NCBI GenBank assembly: GCA_910575265.1
Contig: CAJTEA010000005.1
Coordinates: 62,001 to 126,000, forward strand
DNA from: Oscillospiraceae bacterium
GTDB taxonomy: Bacteria; Bacillota; Clostridia; Oscillospirales; Oscillospiraceae
Length of the DNA: 64,000 nt
Direction of reading: 5' to 3'
Positions 58,384 to 64,000 of this stretch are shown one piece after another. Every line of letters begins with the position of its first letter. Positions within the stretch are counted from its first letter, which is position 1. The notes beneath the pieces are model-generated. The model was not told the origin of the DNA and searched no databases. It saw only the letters and a list, made by a program, of their open reading frames with translations. A program made the translations under genes and the position numbers.

Positions 58384-59589
58384 TTATTCCTCAGCGGCTC
58401 CGGTCTCACCGGCCTCATATTCGGCCAGCGCCTTTTCGGCGGCCTCCGCCTCGGCCTGAGCGATCAGCTCCTCAATGGGTTCCAGCGGCGCGGAGGCGGG
58501 CTTGATATCAATCTTGTAGCCGGTAAGCTTGGCGGCCAGACGGGCGTTCTGGCCCTCCTTGCCGATAGCCAGAGACAGCTGGTCATCGGGGACCACCACC
58601 CGGCAGCTCTTGGCGTCGCCCACGGCGGGCAGCTCCTCCACGCTCACCACGTCGGCGGGGGACAACGCGGCGGCGATATACTCCGCCGGGTCCTCCGACC
58701 AGCGGATGATGTCGATCTTCTCCCCCTTCAGCTCCTCCACGATGGTGTTCACCCGCTGGCCCCGGGGGCCCACACAGGCGCCGATGGGGTCAACGTTGGG
58801 CTGGTCGGCCCAGACGGCCATCTTGGTGCGGGAGCCGGCCTCACGGGCTACGGAGCGGATCTCCACCGTGCCGTCGTAGACCTCGGGAACCTCCAGCTCA
58901 AACAGCCGCTTGACCAGGCCGGGGTGGGTGCGGGAGATGAGGACCTGCGGGCCCTTGGTGGCCTTGCGGACCTCCACCACATAGACCTTCAGCCGTTGGC
59001 CCTCGGTGTAGCGCTCCCCCTTCACCTGCTCGCTCGCGCCCAGGTAGGCGTCGGTGAACTCGGAGCCGGAGTGCAGCCGCAGGGACACCGCCCCGTTCCG
59101 GGGATCAACGCGGGTGATGGTGCCGGTGAGCAGCTCGTGCTCCTTGGTGCAGAACTCGTCGTAGATCATCCCCTGCTCCGCCTCGCGGATGCCCTGGATG
59201 ATAACCTGGCGGGCGGTCTGGGCGGCGATGCGGCCAAAGGAGCGGGCCTTCACCTCCATGCGCACCATGTCCCCCACCTCGGCCTGGGGCAGAGCCCGGC
59301 GGGCCTCCTCCAAGCTGATCTCCATAGCGGGGTTGTCAACCTCCTCCACGATCTCCTTTTTCAGAAACAGGCGGACGGTGCCGGCCGTTTCGTCGGCCTC
59401 CATCACCAGGTTGTCCCCCACCCCCTCATGGTCCCGGCGGTAAGCGGACAGCAGCGCCTGGGTCACCTTCTCCATCATATAGCCAGGCTTGATGCCCTTT
59501 TCCTGTTCGATCTGATGGATAGCCTCGAAAAATTCCTTGCCGTCCATCTCATTACTGTTGACATTTTTCTTTGTCACTCGTTTCGCCAC
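58384..59589 (-). CDS. nusA: Transcription factor NusA
   Basis: A 401-residue elongation/termination factor that binds RNA polymerase. N-terminal domain to about 140; S1 domain with DEFCTKEHELLTGTITRVDPRNG; KH1 and KH2 around VDPIGACVGPRGQRVNTIVEELKGEKID and LSLAIGKEGQNARLAAKLTGYKIDI. A short acidic C-terminus ends the protein; the proteobacterial repeats are absent, as in Gram-positives. The GTG start follows AGGAGGATGAAACC. About 15 residues precede the usual N-terminal helix (KNVNSNEMDG). Confidence 0.95.
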   Translation of the reverse strand: MAKRVTKKNVNSNEMDGKEFFEAIHQIEQEKGIKPGYMMEKVTQALLSAYRRDHEGVGDNLVMEADETAGTVRLFLKKEIVEEVDNPAMEISLEEARRALPQAEVGDMVRMEVKARSFGRIAAQTARQVIIQGIREAEQGMIYDEFCTKEHELLTGTITRVDPRNGAVSLRLHSGSEFTDAYLGASEQVKGERYTEGQRLKVYVVEVRKATKGPQVLISRTHPGLVKRLFELEVPEVYDGTVEIRSVAREAGSRTKMAVWADQPNVDPIGACVGPRGQRVNTIVEELKGEKIDIIRWSEDPAEYIAAALSPADVVSVEELPAVGDAKSCRVVVPDDQLSLAIGKEGQNARLAAKLTGYKIDIKPASAPLEPIEELIAQAEAEAAEKALAEYEAGETGAAEE

Positions 59590-59607
59590 GGTTTCATCCT
59601 CCTAAAG

Positions 59608-60063
59608 TCAAACCCGCGGGTACAACCGTACCAGCGCGATCTCCTGTTTGGTAAAAACAGCCTCCTCGCCGTTCACATCCAGGGTGACGTTTCCGTCTTC
59701 ATAGCCCTTGAGCGCTCCCACAAACTCCTTGCGGCCCTCTCTCGGACGGTAGAGCTTGACCTCCACCTCCTCACCCTGAAATTCCGCGAAATGTTCCGGC
59801 TTTTTCAGGGGCCGGTCCGCTCCGGCGGAGGACACCTCAAAGGTGTAGCTGCCCTCGATGGGGTCAGCCTCGTCCAGCAGATCGGACAGCGGGCGGGAGA
59901 CCGCCTCGCAGTCGTCGATGGACACGCCGCCCGCCTTGTCAATGTAGACCCGGAGAAACCAGGTCCCCGCTTCCTTCACATATTCCACATCCCACAGGGT
60001 ACAGCCCGCCCGCTCCACCACAGGGAGGGCCAGAGCGGTCACGGCGTCGGTCACCTTTGCCAT
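59608..60063 (-). CDS. rimP: Ribosome maturation factor RimP
   Basis: A 151-residue protein needed for 30S maturation. The N-terminal domain has CTLWDVEYVKEAGTWFLRVYID and GVSIDDCEAVSRPLSDLLDE, with YTFEVSSAGADRPLKKPEHF at the domain junction. The C-terminal SH3-like barrel ends IALVRLYPRV. The ATG at 60063 has AGGAGG six bases upstream. First gene of the operon. Confidence 0.94.
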   Translation of the reverse strand: MAKVTDAVTALALPVVERAGCTLWDVEYVKEAGTWFLRVYIDKAGGVSIDDCEAVSRPLSDLLDEADPIEGSYTFEVSSAGADRPLKKPEHFAEFQGEEVEVKLYRPREGRKEFVGALKGYEDGNVTLDVNGEEAVFTKQEIALVRLYPRV

Positions 60064-60102
60064 AATGTTCCTCCTGAAAACCGGGGCTTGGCCGGTTTTT
60101 TC

Positions 60103-60134
60103 AATCAAAAAGAGCGGAGCCGCGACCCCACTCT
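60103..60134 (-). terminator. Leader terminator/attenuator upstream of rimP
   Basis: On the minus strand AGAGTGGGG pairs with CTCCGCTCT (two wobble pairs), followed by TTTTTGATT. It lies between promoter and rimP. A second stem AAAACCGG/CCGGTTTT comes immediately after, next to the ribosome site. Attenuation of the nusA operon is plausible. Confidence 0.6.
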
Positions 60135-60162
60135 CACCAATACTACCTTACATTTCAGCTAT

Positions 60163-60191
60163 ACTATACCACACCGCTGTGGAAAATGCAA
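60163..60191 (-). promoter_or_regulatory. Promoter of the rimP-nusA-infB operon
   Basis: On the minus strand TTGCAT, 17 bases, TATAGT, giving a leader of about 95 bases. Confidence 0.7.
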
Positions 60192-60284
60192 GGGATTCCG
60201 CCGAAGTTTTTTCCAAAAAAAGCGGAAAGCCTCCGGGGCCTTCCTGTCAAAAACGGTCAAAAAATCCAAATTGCCCGCTCATTT

Positions 60285-60308
60285 CCGGACTGAGTCCGGT
60301 CAGACCGG
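60285..60308. repeat. Two overlapping palindromes
   Basis: CCGGAC-TGA-GTCCGG (60285-60299) and CCGGTC-A-GACCGG (60296-60308) share four bases, so their hairpins exclude each other. They lie in the 57-base stretch before the lipoprotein gene. Operator or leader switch. Confidence 0.5.
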
Positions 60309-60364
60309 CACATACTAGAGCGCGGATGGGACTTCCGTGAAAAAAGAGCGGGAGGAAATTTGTG

Positions 60365-60796
60365 ATGAAAAAGAGCATCATGGCTCTGGCCCTGGCCCTC
60401 ACTCTGGTGGGTTCGCTGGCGGCCTGCAGCAATCGTGACCCCAACACCAACAACAACGGCAGCAACGGCAACAACAGCGGCACCACCTCCGGAGCCGCCA
60501 GCGGCTCCGGTTCCGCCGGCCAGGTGAGCCGGCGTTACAACACGACCATGAACCAGGGACAAAATTATTTCGACGACGGCCGCTACACCGCCGGCTCCAA
60601 CGGCCAGGTCTACGGCAGCAGCGGAAACGCCTTGTCCCGTGACCTGACCCAGGGCGCCCGGGATATCGTCCGGGACACCGGAGACGCCATCGGCGACGTT
60701 GGCCGGGGTATCGGCGACGCCGCCCGGGATATGACTGGAACCAACACCTACTCCGGCACCCCCAGCTGGCAGCCGGACTCCAGCGCTCGCTATTAA
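60365..60796 (+). CDS. Predicted lipoprotein, Asn/Ser/Gly-rich
   Basis: A 143-residue exported protein. The signal MKKSIMALALALTLVGSLAAC ends in lipobox LAAC (Cys21). A low-complexity Asn/Gly/Ser/Thr linker follows to about residue 55. The C-terminal half has a helical, charged segment ARDIVRDTGDAIGDVGRGIG with imperfect RD(I)-x-G-D repeats. I do not recognise a family. The ATG at 60365 is used; a GTG immediately before it is equally possible. GGGAGG precedes. A single-gene unit with strong terminator. Confidence 0.82.
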   Translation: MKKSIMALALALTLVGSLAACSNRDPNTNNNGSNGNNSGTTSGAASGSGSAGQVSRRYNTTMNQGQNYFDDGRYTAGSNGQVYGSSGNALSRDLTQGARDIVRDTGDAIGDVGRGIGDAARDMTGTNTYSGTPSWQPDSSARY

Positions 60797-60802
60797 CCAA
60801 AA

Positions 60803-60834
60803 CGGGACGGGCTTCGCGCCCGTCCCGGTCTTTT
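60803..60834 (+). terminator. Intrinsic terminator after the lipoprotein gene
   Basis: CGGGACGGGC, loop TTCGC, GCCCGTCCCG, then GTCTTTT. The T-run overlaps the end of the convergent YgiQ gene. Confidence 0.8.
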
Positions 60835-62797
60835 ACCCTTTCTTTTTCGTCTTTTGAGCCTTCGCCCACCCTTTCTTGCGGGCCGGTCTGGCAGAGCTTT
60901 CTTTTTTCTCCACCCGCATACGGGTATCAATACGGGTTTTTTTCGGGCCGTCCCCCTTTTTTCCTAACGGTTTCCGTGCGGGAGGCCCGCCCTTGTCTGG
61001 CTTGACCAGGCAGTGCTTTCCGTAGCCAATCAGGTCCTCCCGGCCGGTTTCGCGGAGGGCCTCCAGCACCAGTTTCCGGTTCTGGGGCTTGCGCCACTGC
61101 ATCAGCGCCCGCTGTAGGGCCTTGTCGTGAGGCGTTTTGGGGACAAACACCGGCTTCATGGTCCGGGGGTCGATGCCGGTGTACCACATGCAGGTGGCCA
61201 GGGTGCCGGGGGTGGGGTAAAAATCCTGGACCTGCTCGGGCATGTGGCCCTGCCGGTTCAGCCACTCCGCCAGCTGAACCGCGTCCTCCAGGGTGCAGCC
61301 GGGGTGGGAGGAGATCAGGTAGGGCACCAGATACTGCTCCTTGCCGTAGCGGCGGTTGAGCTTGAAATACTTCTCCCGGAACCTCTCATACACCTCAATG
61401 TGTGGCTTGCCCATGTAATCCAGGGTGTGGGCCACACAGTGCTCCGGGGCCACTTTCAGCTGTCCGGAGATGTGGTGCTGGACCAGATCGGTGAAAAACT
61501 CCCCGCTGGGGTCCTTCAACAGGTAATCAAAGCGTATCCCGGAGCGGATAAACACCTTTTTCACCTTGGGAATCTCCCGCAGCTTGCGCAGGAGCATCAT
61601 ATAGTCGGTGTGGTCGGCGTTCAGGTTGGGACAGGGCTCCGGGGCCAGACAGGCCCGGTTCCGGCACATCCCGCTTTTCAGCTGCTTCTGGCAGGAGGGC
61701 TTCCGGAAGGTGGCCGACGGCCCTCCCACATCGTGGATGTAGCCCTTGAAGCCAGGGTGTTGGGTGAGGGCTTTTACCTCCCGGATCACACTGTCGTGGC
61801 TGCGGCAGGAGACAGTCCGGCCCTGATGGAAGGCCAGGGAGCAGAAATTGCAGGCCCCGAAGCATCCCCGGTTGTGGGTGACGGAAAAGCGCACCTCCTC
61901 AATGGCGGGAACGCCCCCCATTTCGTCATACATAGGGTGAGGCTCCCGGACGTAGGGCAGCTCGGCCACCCGGTCCAGCTCCGCCGTGGTCAGGGGATAG
62001 GCGGGCGGGTTCACAATCAAAAACCGCTCCCCGTGCTTCTGGACAATGGCCTTGCCGGACACCGCGTCGTGTTCCAGATACTCCACCATGTTGGCTTGGG
62101 CATAGGCCTTTTTGGAGGCGGACACCTCCGCAAAGGAGGGGACCTCCACCCTGGGATAGGCGCAGACGCCGGGATAGCGTCCGATTACGCAGGTGCCTCG
62201 GACATCGGTGATCTCCTCCACTGGCGTCCCGGAGGCCAGCCGGGCGGCGATCTCCAGGGTGGCGGTTTCCCCCATGCCGTAGGTGAGGATATCCGCCTGG
62301 GCGTCAAAGAGGATGGAACGGCGCACCTTGTCCTCCCAGTAATCGTAGTGGGCGAAGCGGCGGAGGGACGCCTCCAGCCCGCCGATGACGATGGGGATAT
62401 CTCCAAAAACCTCCCGGACCCGGTTGGAGTAGACGATGGTGGCGCGGTCAGGCCGTAGGCCCGCCCCCCGTCCGGGGGAGTACGCGTCGTCATGGCGGCG
62501 CTTTTTGGCGGCGGTGTAGTGGGCTACCATAGAGTCGATATTCCCCGCCCCGATGAGCACTCCCAGCCGGGGACGGCCCAGAGCGGCAAAGGCGGCGGTG
62601 GATTTCCAGTCCGGCTGGGCCAGCACCGCAACCCGGTAGCCCGCTCCCTCCAGCAGCCGCCCGATGATGGCCGTGCCGAAGGAGGGGTGGTCCACATAGG
62701 CGTCCCCGGTAATGAGCAGGAAGTCATAAAAATCCCATCCCCGGCGGGCCATATCGTCCAGGGTCACGGGGAGGAATCGGTCACGGTCGAAGGACAT
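60833..62797 (-). CDS. YgiQ-family radical SAM protein
   Basis: A 654-residue iron-sulfur protein of unknown reaction. The N-terminal B12-like/UPF0313 domain starts LPVTLDDMARRGWDFYDFLLITGDAYVDHP. The radical SAM cluster motif CFGACNFC lies near residues 311-318. A second Cys-rich part follows (SCQKQLKSGMCRNRACLAPE). The C-terminal tail is Lys/Arg-rich (KKGWAKAQKTKKKG). The ATG at 62797 has AGGGGATTTG ahead. A family member is found in many anaerobes. A single-gene unit with its own promoter. Confidence 0.9.
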   Translation of the reverse strand: MSFDRDRFLPVTLDDMARRGWDFYDFLLITGDAYVDHPSFGTAIIGRLLEGAGYRVAVLAQPDWKSTAAFAALGRPRLGVLIGAGNIDSMVAHYTAAKKRRHDDAYSPGRGAGLRPDRATIVYSNRVREVFGDIPIVIGGLEASLRRFAHYDYWEDKVRRSILFDAQADILTYGMGETATLEIAARLASGTPVEEITDVRGTCVIGRYPGVCAYPRVEVPSFAEVSASKKAYAQANMVEYLEHDAVSGKAIVQKHGERFLIVNPPAYPLTTAELDRVAELPYVREPHPMYDEMGGVPAIEEVRFSVTHNRGCFGACNFCSLAFHQGRTVSCRSHDSVIREVKALTQHPGFKGYIHDVGGPSATFRKPSCQKQLKSGMCRNRACLAPEPCPNLNADHTDYMMLLRKLREIPKVKKVFIRSGIRFDYLLKDPSGEFFTDLVQHHISGQLKVAPEHCVAHTLDYMGKPHIEVYERFREKYFKLNRRYGKEQYLVPYLISSHPGCTLEDAVQLAEWLNRQGHMPEQVQDFYPTPGTLATCMWYTGIDPRTMKPVFVPKTPHDKALQRALMQWRKPQNRKLVLEALRETGREDLIGYGKHCLVKPDKGGPPARKPLGKKGDGPKKTRIDTRMRVEKKESSARPARKKGWAKAQKTKKKG

Positions 62798-62822
62798 CAA
62801 ATCCCCTCTCTTTCCGTGAAGC

Positions 62823-62851
62823 AGTATATCAGCCGCAGTGGTATCCGTCAA
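62823..62851 (-). promoter_or_regulatory. Promoter of the YgiQ-type gene
   Basis: On the minus strand TTGACG, 17 bases, TATACT. Its -35 overlaps the left arm of the palindrome at 62850-62866. Confidence 0.75.
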
Positions 62852-62866
62852 CAAGAACAGCTTGTT
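62850..62866. promoter_or_regulatory. Palindrome shared by two divergent promoters
   Basis: AACAAG, five bases, CTTGTT. The left arm touches the -35 of the YgiQ promoter and the right arm the -35 of the small-peptide promoter, so one bound dimer could block both. Confidence 0.5.
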
Positions 62867-62890
62867 CCAACTGTCGAATTTTGGTATACT
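62862..62890 (+). promoter_or_regulatory. Promoter of the 31-residue peptide gene
   Basis: TTGTTC, 17 bases, TATACT on the plus strand, about 48 bases before the ATG. Confidence 0.65.
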
Positions 62891-62937
62891 CTCTGTGCTG
62901 TTCCATCCACACCTGGCAGCAGGAGGCGGTGGAAAGA

Positions 62938-63033
62938 ATGGAATATATACTCGGATTCATCGTGTCTGTCGCGGCGAACGCGGCCTCCAACCGCATAAGC
63001 AAATGGCTTGATAGACATCGTATGGAACAGTAA
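62938..63033 (+). CDS. 31-residue membrane peptide
   Basis: MEYILGFIVSVAANAASNRI followed by SKWLDRHRMEQ: one hydrophobic helix and a basic, Trp-containing tail. The layout resembles Fst/Ldr-type membrane toxins and similar small peptides common in Clostridia. AGGAGG lies 11 bases upstream of the ATG and GGAAAG closer in. It has its own promoter. No antisense RNA or terminator could be made out downstream. A toxin role is speculation from shape alone. Confidence 0.55.
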   Translation: MEYILGFIVSVAANAASNRISKWLDRHRMEQ

Positions 63034-63079
63034 AGCCTGACACCGCGGGAAAACGATAGTTCAGTACCTTCGCGTACAG

Positions 63080-64000
63080 CTACCGCTCATAGCCTATGTA
63101 CTTTTCCAAAATATCCAGCGGCACCCGGCTGTTCTCCTCCTCGCCCACCTTGGCGAAGCCGTATTTTTGATAAAAGCGCTGTGCCCGGTCGTTGTAGGGG
63201 GCGCAGCGCAGGCGCAGCCTGTCCCGGCCCATGGGGCGGTAGACAGACACCGCCTGCCCGATGAGCTGCACGCCCAGGCTCTGGCCCCGGCGCCGCGGGA
63301 CCACATAGCAGAAGGGGATATACCCGGCGTTGTCCTCCTGATAGCGCCCCGGGTCCAGCTGGAGCACACCGGTCAGCGTATCCCCGGCGAAGGCCAGGGT
63401 GACCCCCCAGGGGGTGCGGGACAGGTGGAGCCGGGCATCCCGGCAGAAGCCCTCCCCGTCGAAGGGGACCCCCTCGCCATGGGTGGAGGTCCATGCCTCC
63501 CGGCGGGCGTTGACATAGATGTCCCGCTCCCTGTCCCAGTCGATGGGCCGGTACCACAGATTTACATCCTGAGCCTTGCCGCTCTTTCGCCACCAGGCCT
63601 GGCGGGCCAGGGTGGAGACGCTCTCCGGCAGGTGGGAATTGTCCTGTTCAAAGACCAGGGACAGCTCTCCCCCGTCCCAGGCCAGGCAGGTCACCGCCGT
63701 GTTGTCCCCGTGGGGCACCTCGTCCCACTCCTCCGGGGGCAGGCCCCTCACCAGCGCGATCAGCTGGCGGATGGCCATGCCGTGGCTGAACAGGGCGATG
63801 GTCTGGTCCGGATGCCGGGCGGCCAGACGGCGCGCCGCCTCCCCCATCCGGGCGCCCAACTGGTGGAAGCCCTCTCCGTTGGGGGCGCTCCAGGTGGGGT
63901 CGGTGGAATTGAACCGGTTCAGCTCCTCCGGCCAGCGGCGGCGGACATCCCCGAAGGTCAGATCCTCCCAATCCCCCAGGTTCATCTCCCGCAGGCCGGG
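63080..64000 (-). CDS. Histidine phosphatase / GNAT acetyltransferase fusion (5' end outside window)
   Basis: At least 306 residues; the start lies beyond the right edge (the frame continues as GLRE before MNLGDWEDL). The N-terminal part is a phosphoglycerate-mutase-type phosphatase: LREMNLGDWEDL, then DQTIALFSHGMAIRQLIALVR with the second catalytic His. The RHG motif is off-window. From about residue 155 a GNAT domain follows, with the acetyl-CoA loop PRRRGQSLGVQLIGQAV and the C-terminal NDRAQRFYQKYGFAKVG. Such fusions are rare in annotations I know. The substrates of both halves are unknown. Confidence 0.85.
   Translation of the reverse strand, partial: PGLREMNLGDWEDLTFGDVRRRWPEELNRFNSTDPTWSAPNGEGFHQLGARMGEAARRLAARHPDQTIALFSHGMAIRQLIALVRGLPPEEWDEVPHGDNTAVTCLAWDGGELSLVFEQDNSHLPESVSTLARQAWWRKSGKAQDVNLWYRPIDWDRERDIYVNARREAWTSTHGEGVPFDGEGFCRDARLHLSRTPWGVTLAFAGDTLTGVLQLDPGRYQEDNAGYIPFCYVVPRRRGQSLGVQLIGQAVSVYRPMGRDRLRLRCAPYNDRAQRFYQKYGFAKVGEEENSRVPLDILEKYIGYER

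Noticed and set aside
62855-62867. GAAC-N5-GTTC resembling a LexA (SOS) box
   Set aside because: Gram-positive LexA boxes use a four-base spacer (GAAC-N4-GTTC); here it is five, so I treat it only as part of a generic palindrome.

Overview
This GC-rich window looks like the chromosome of an anaerobic, endospore-forming, Gram-positive bacterium of the class Clostridia, most like the Oscillospiraceae (Flavonifractor / Intestinimonas / Lawsonibacter type). The basis is a spoIIAA-spoIIAB-sigF operon, ferredoxin-linked indolepyruvate oxidoreductase, a clostridial-type histidine-to-formimino-THF pathway, a bacterial glycogen operon with paired glgC/glgD, and the Gram-positive order rimP-nusA-ylxR-ylxQ-infB-rbfA. 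The organism assignment is inference from gene content; no rRNA or tRNA gene was recognised.

Layout. 1-1258 (-): spoIIA operon, with sigF cut by the left edge. 1513-4510 (+): two-component system. 4524-4670: remnant of a TraX-family gene. 4718-9584 (-): aromatic 2-oxoacid/arylacetate cluster (ACT protein, phenylacetate-CoA ligase, unknown protein, iorB, iorA, TrpR-like regulator), with a divergent acyl-CoA synthetase at 9801-11435. 11476-12050: small transcription units with opposing promoters, including a probable structured RNA. 12065-24730 (-): a compact co-directional phage-particle module (terminase, portal, protease, capsid, connectors, contractile sheath and tube, baseplate). It has no integrase, lysis, replication, tail-fibre or full-length tape-measure gene. 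24963-26108 (+): D-Ala-D-Ala carboxypeptidase.

26325-35316 (+): glycogen operon glgB-glgC-glgD-glgA, a small lipoprotein gene, and glgP under its own promoter. 35375-40332 (-): ftcD and fchA, then a THF riboswitch, a folate-type ECF S component, hutD, folC and a formate/nitrite channel. A LysR gene (40456-41364, -) lies divergent to hutU-hutI-lrp (41522-45299, +). Together these turn urocanate into glutamate plus a one-carbon unit on THF and co-supply the folate. No histidine ammonia-lyase is present here.

45353-49277: aldehyde dehydrogenase (-), HAAS-domain membrane protein plus PadR regulator (+), CofE-like ligase (+). 49342-50185 (-): queT behind a structured leader, and a damaged XRE regulator. 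50270-60063 (-): rimP-nusA-rnpM-ylxQ-infB-unknown-rbfA-nrnA-truB-ribF-DUF1576 operon. 60365-60796 (+): lipoprotein. 60833-62797 (-): YgiQ-type radical SAM protein, sharing a divergent regulatory region with a 31-residue membrane peptide. 63080-64000 (-): phosphoglycerate-mutase/GNAT fusion, cut by the right edge.

Strongest points for follow-up are the tape-measure-less phage module, the opposing-promoter RNA locus at 11.8-12.05 kb, the intra-operonic THF riboswitch, the structured queT leader and the histone-like tail on GlgB. Long open frames opposite the real genes were treated as GC-driven shadows.
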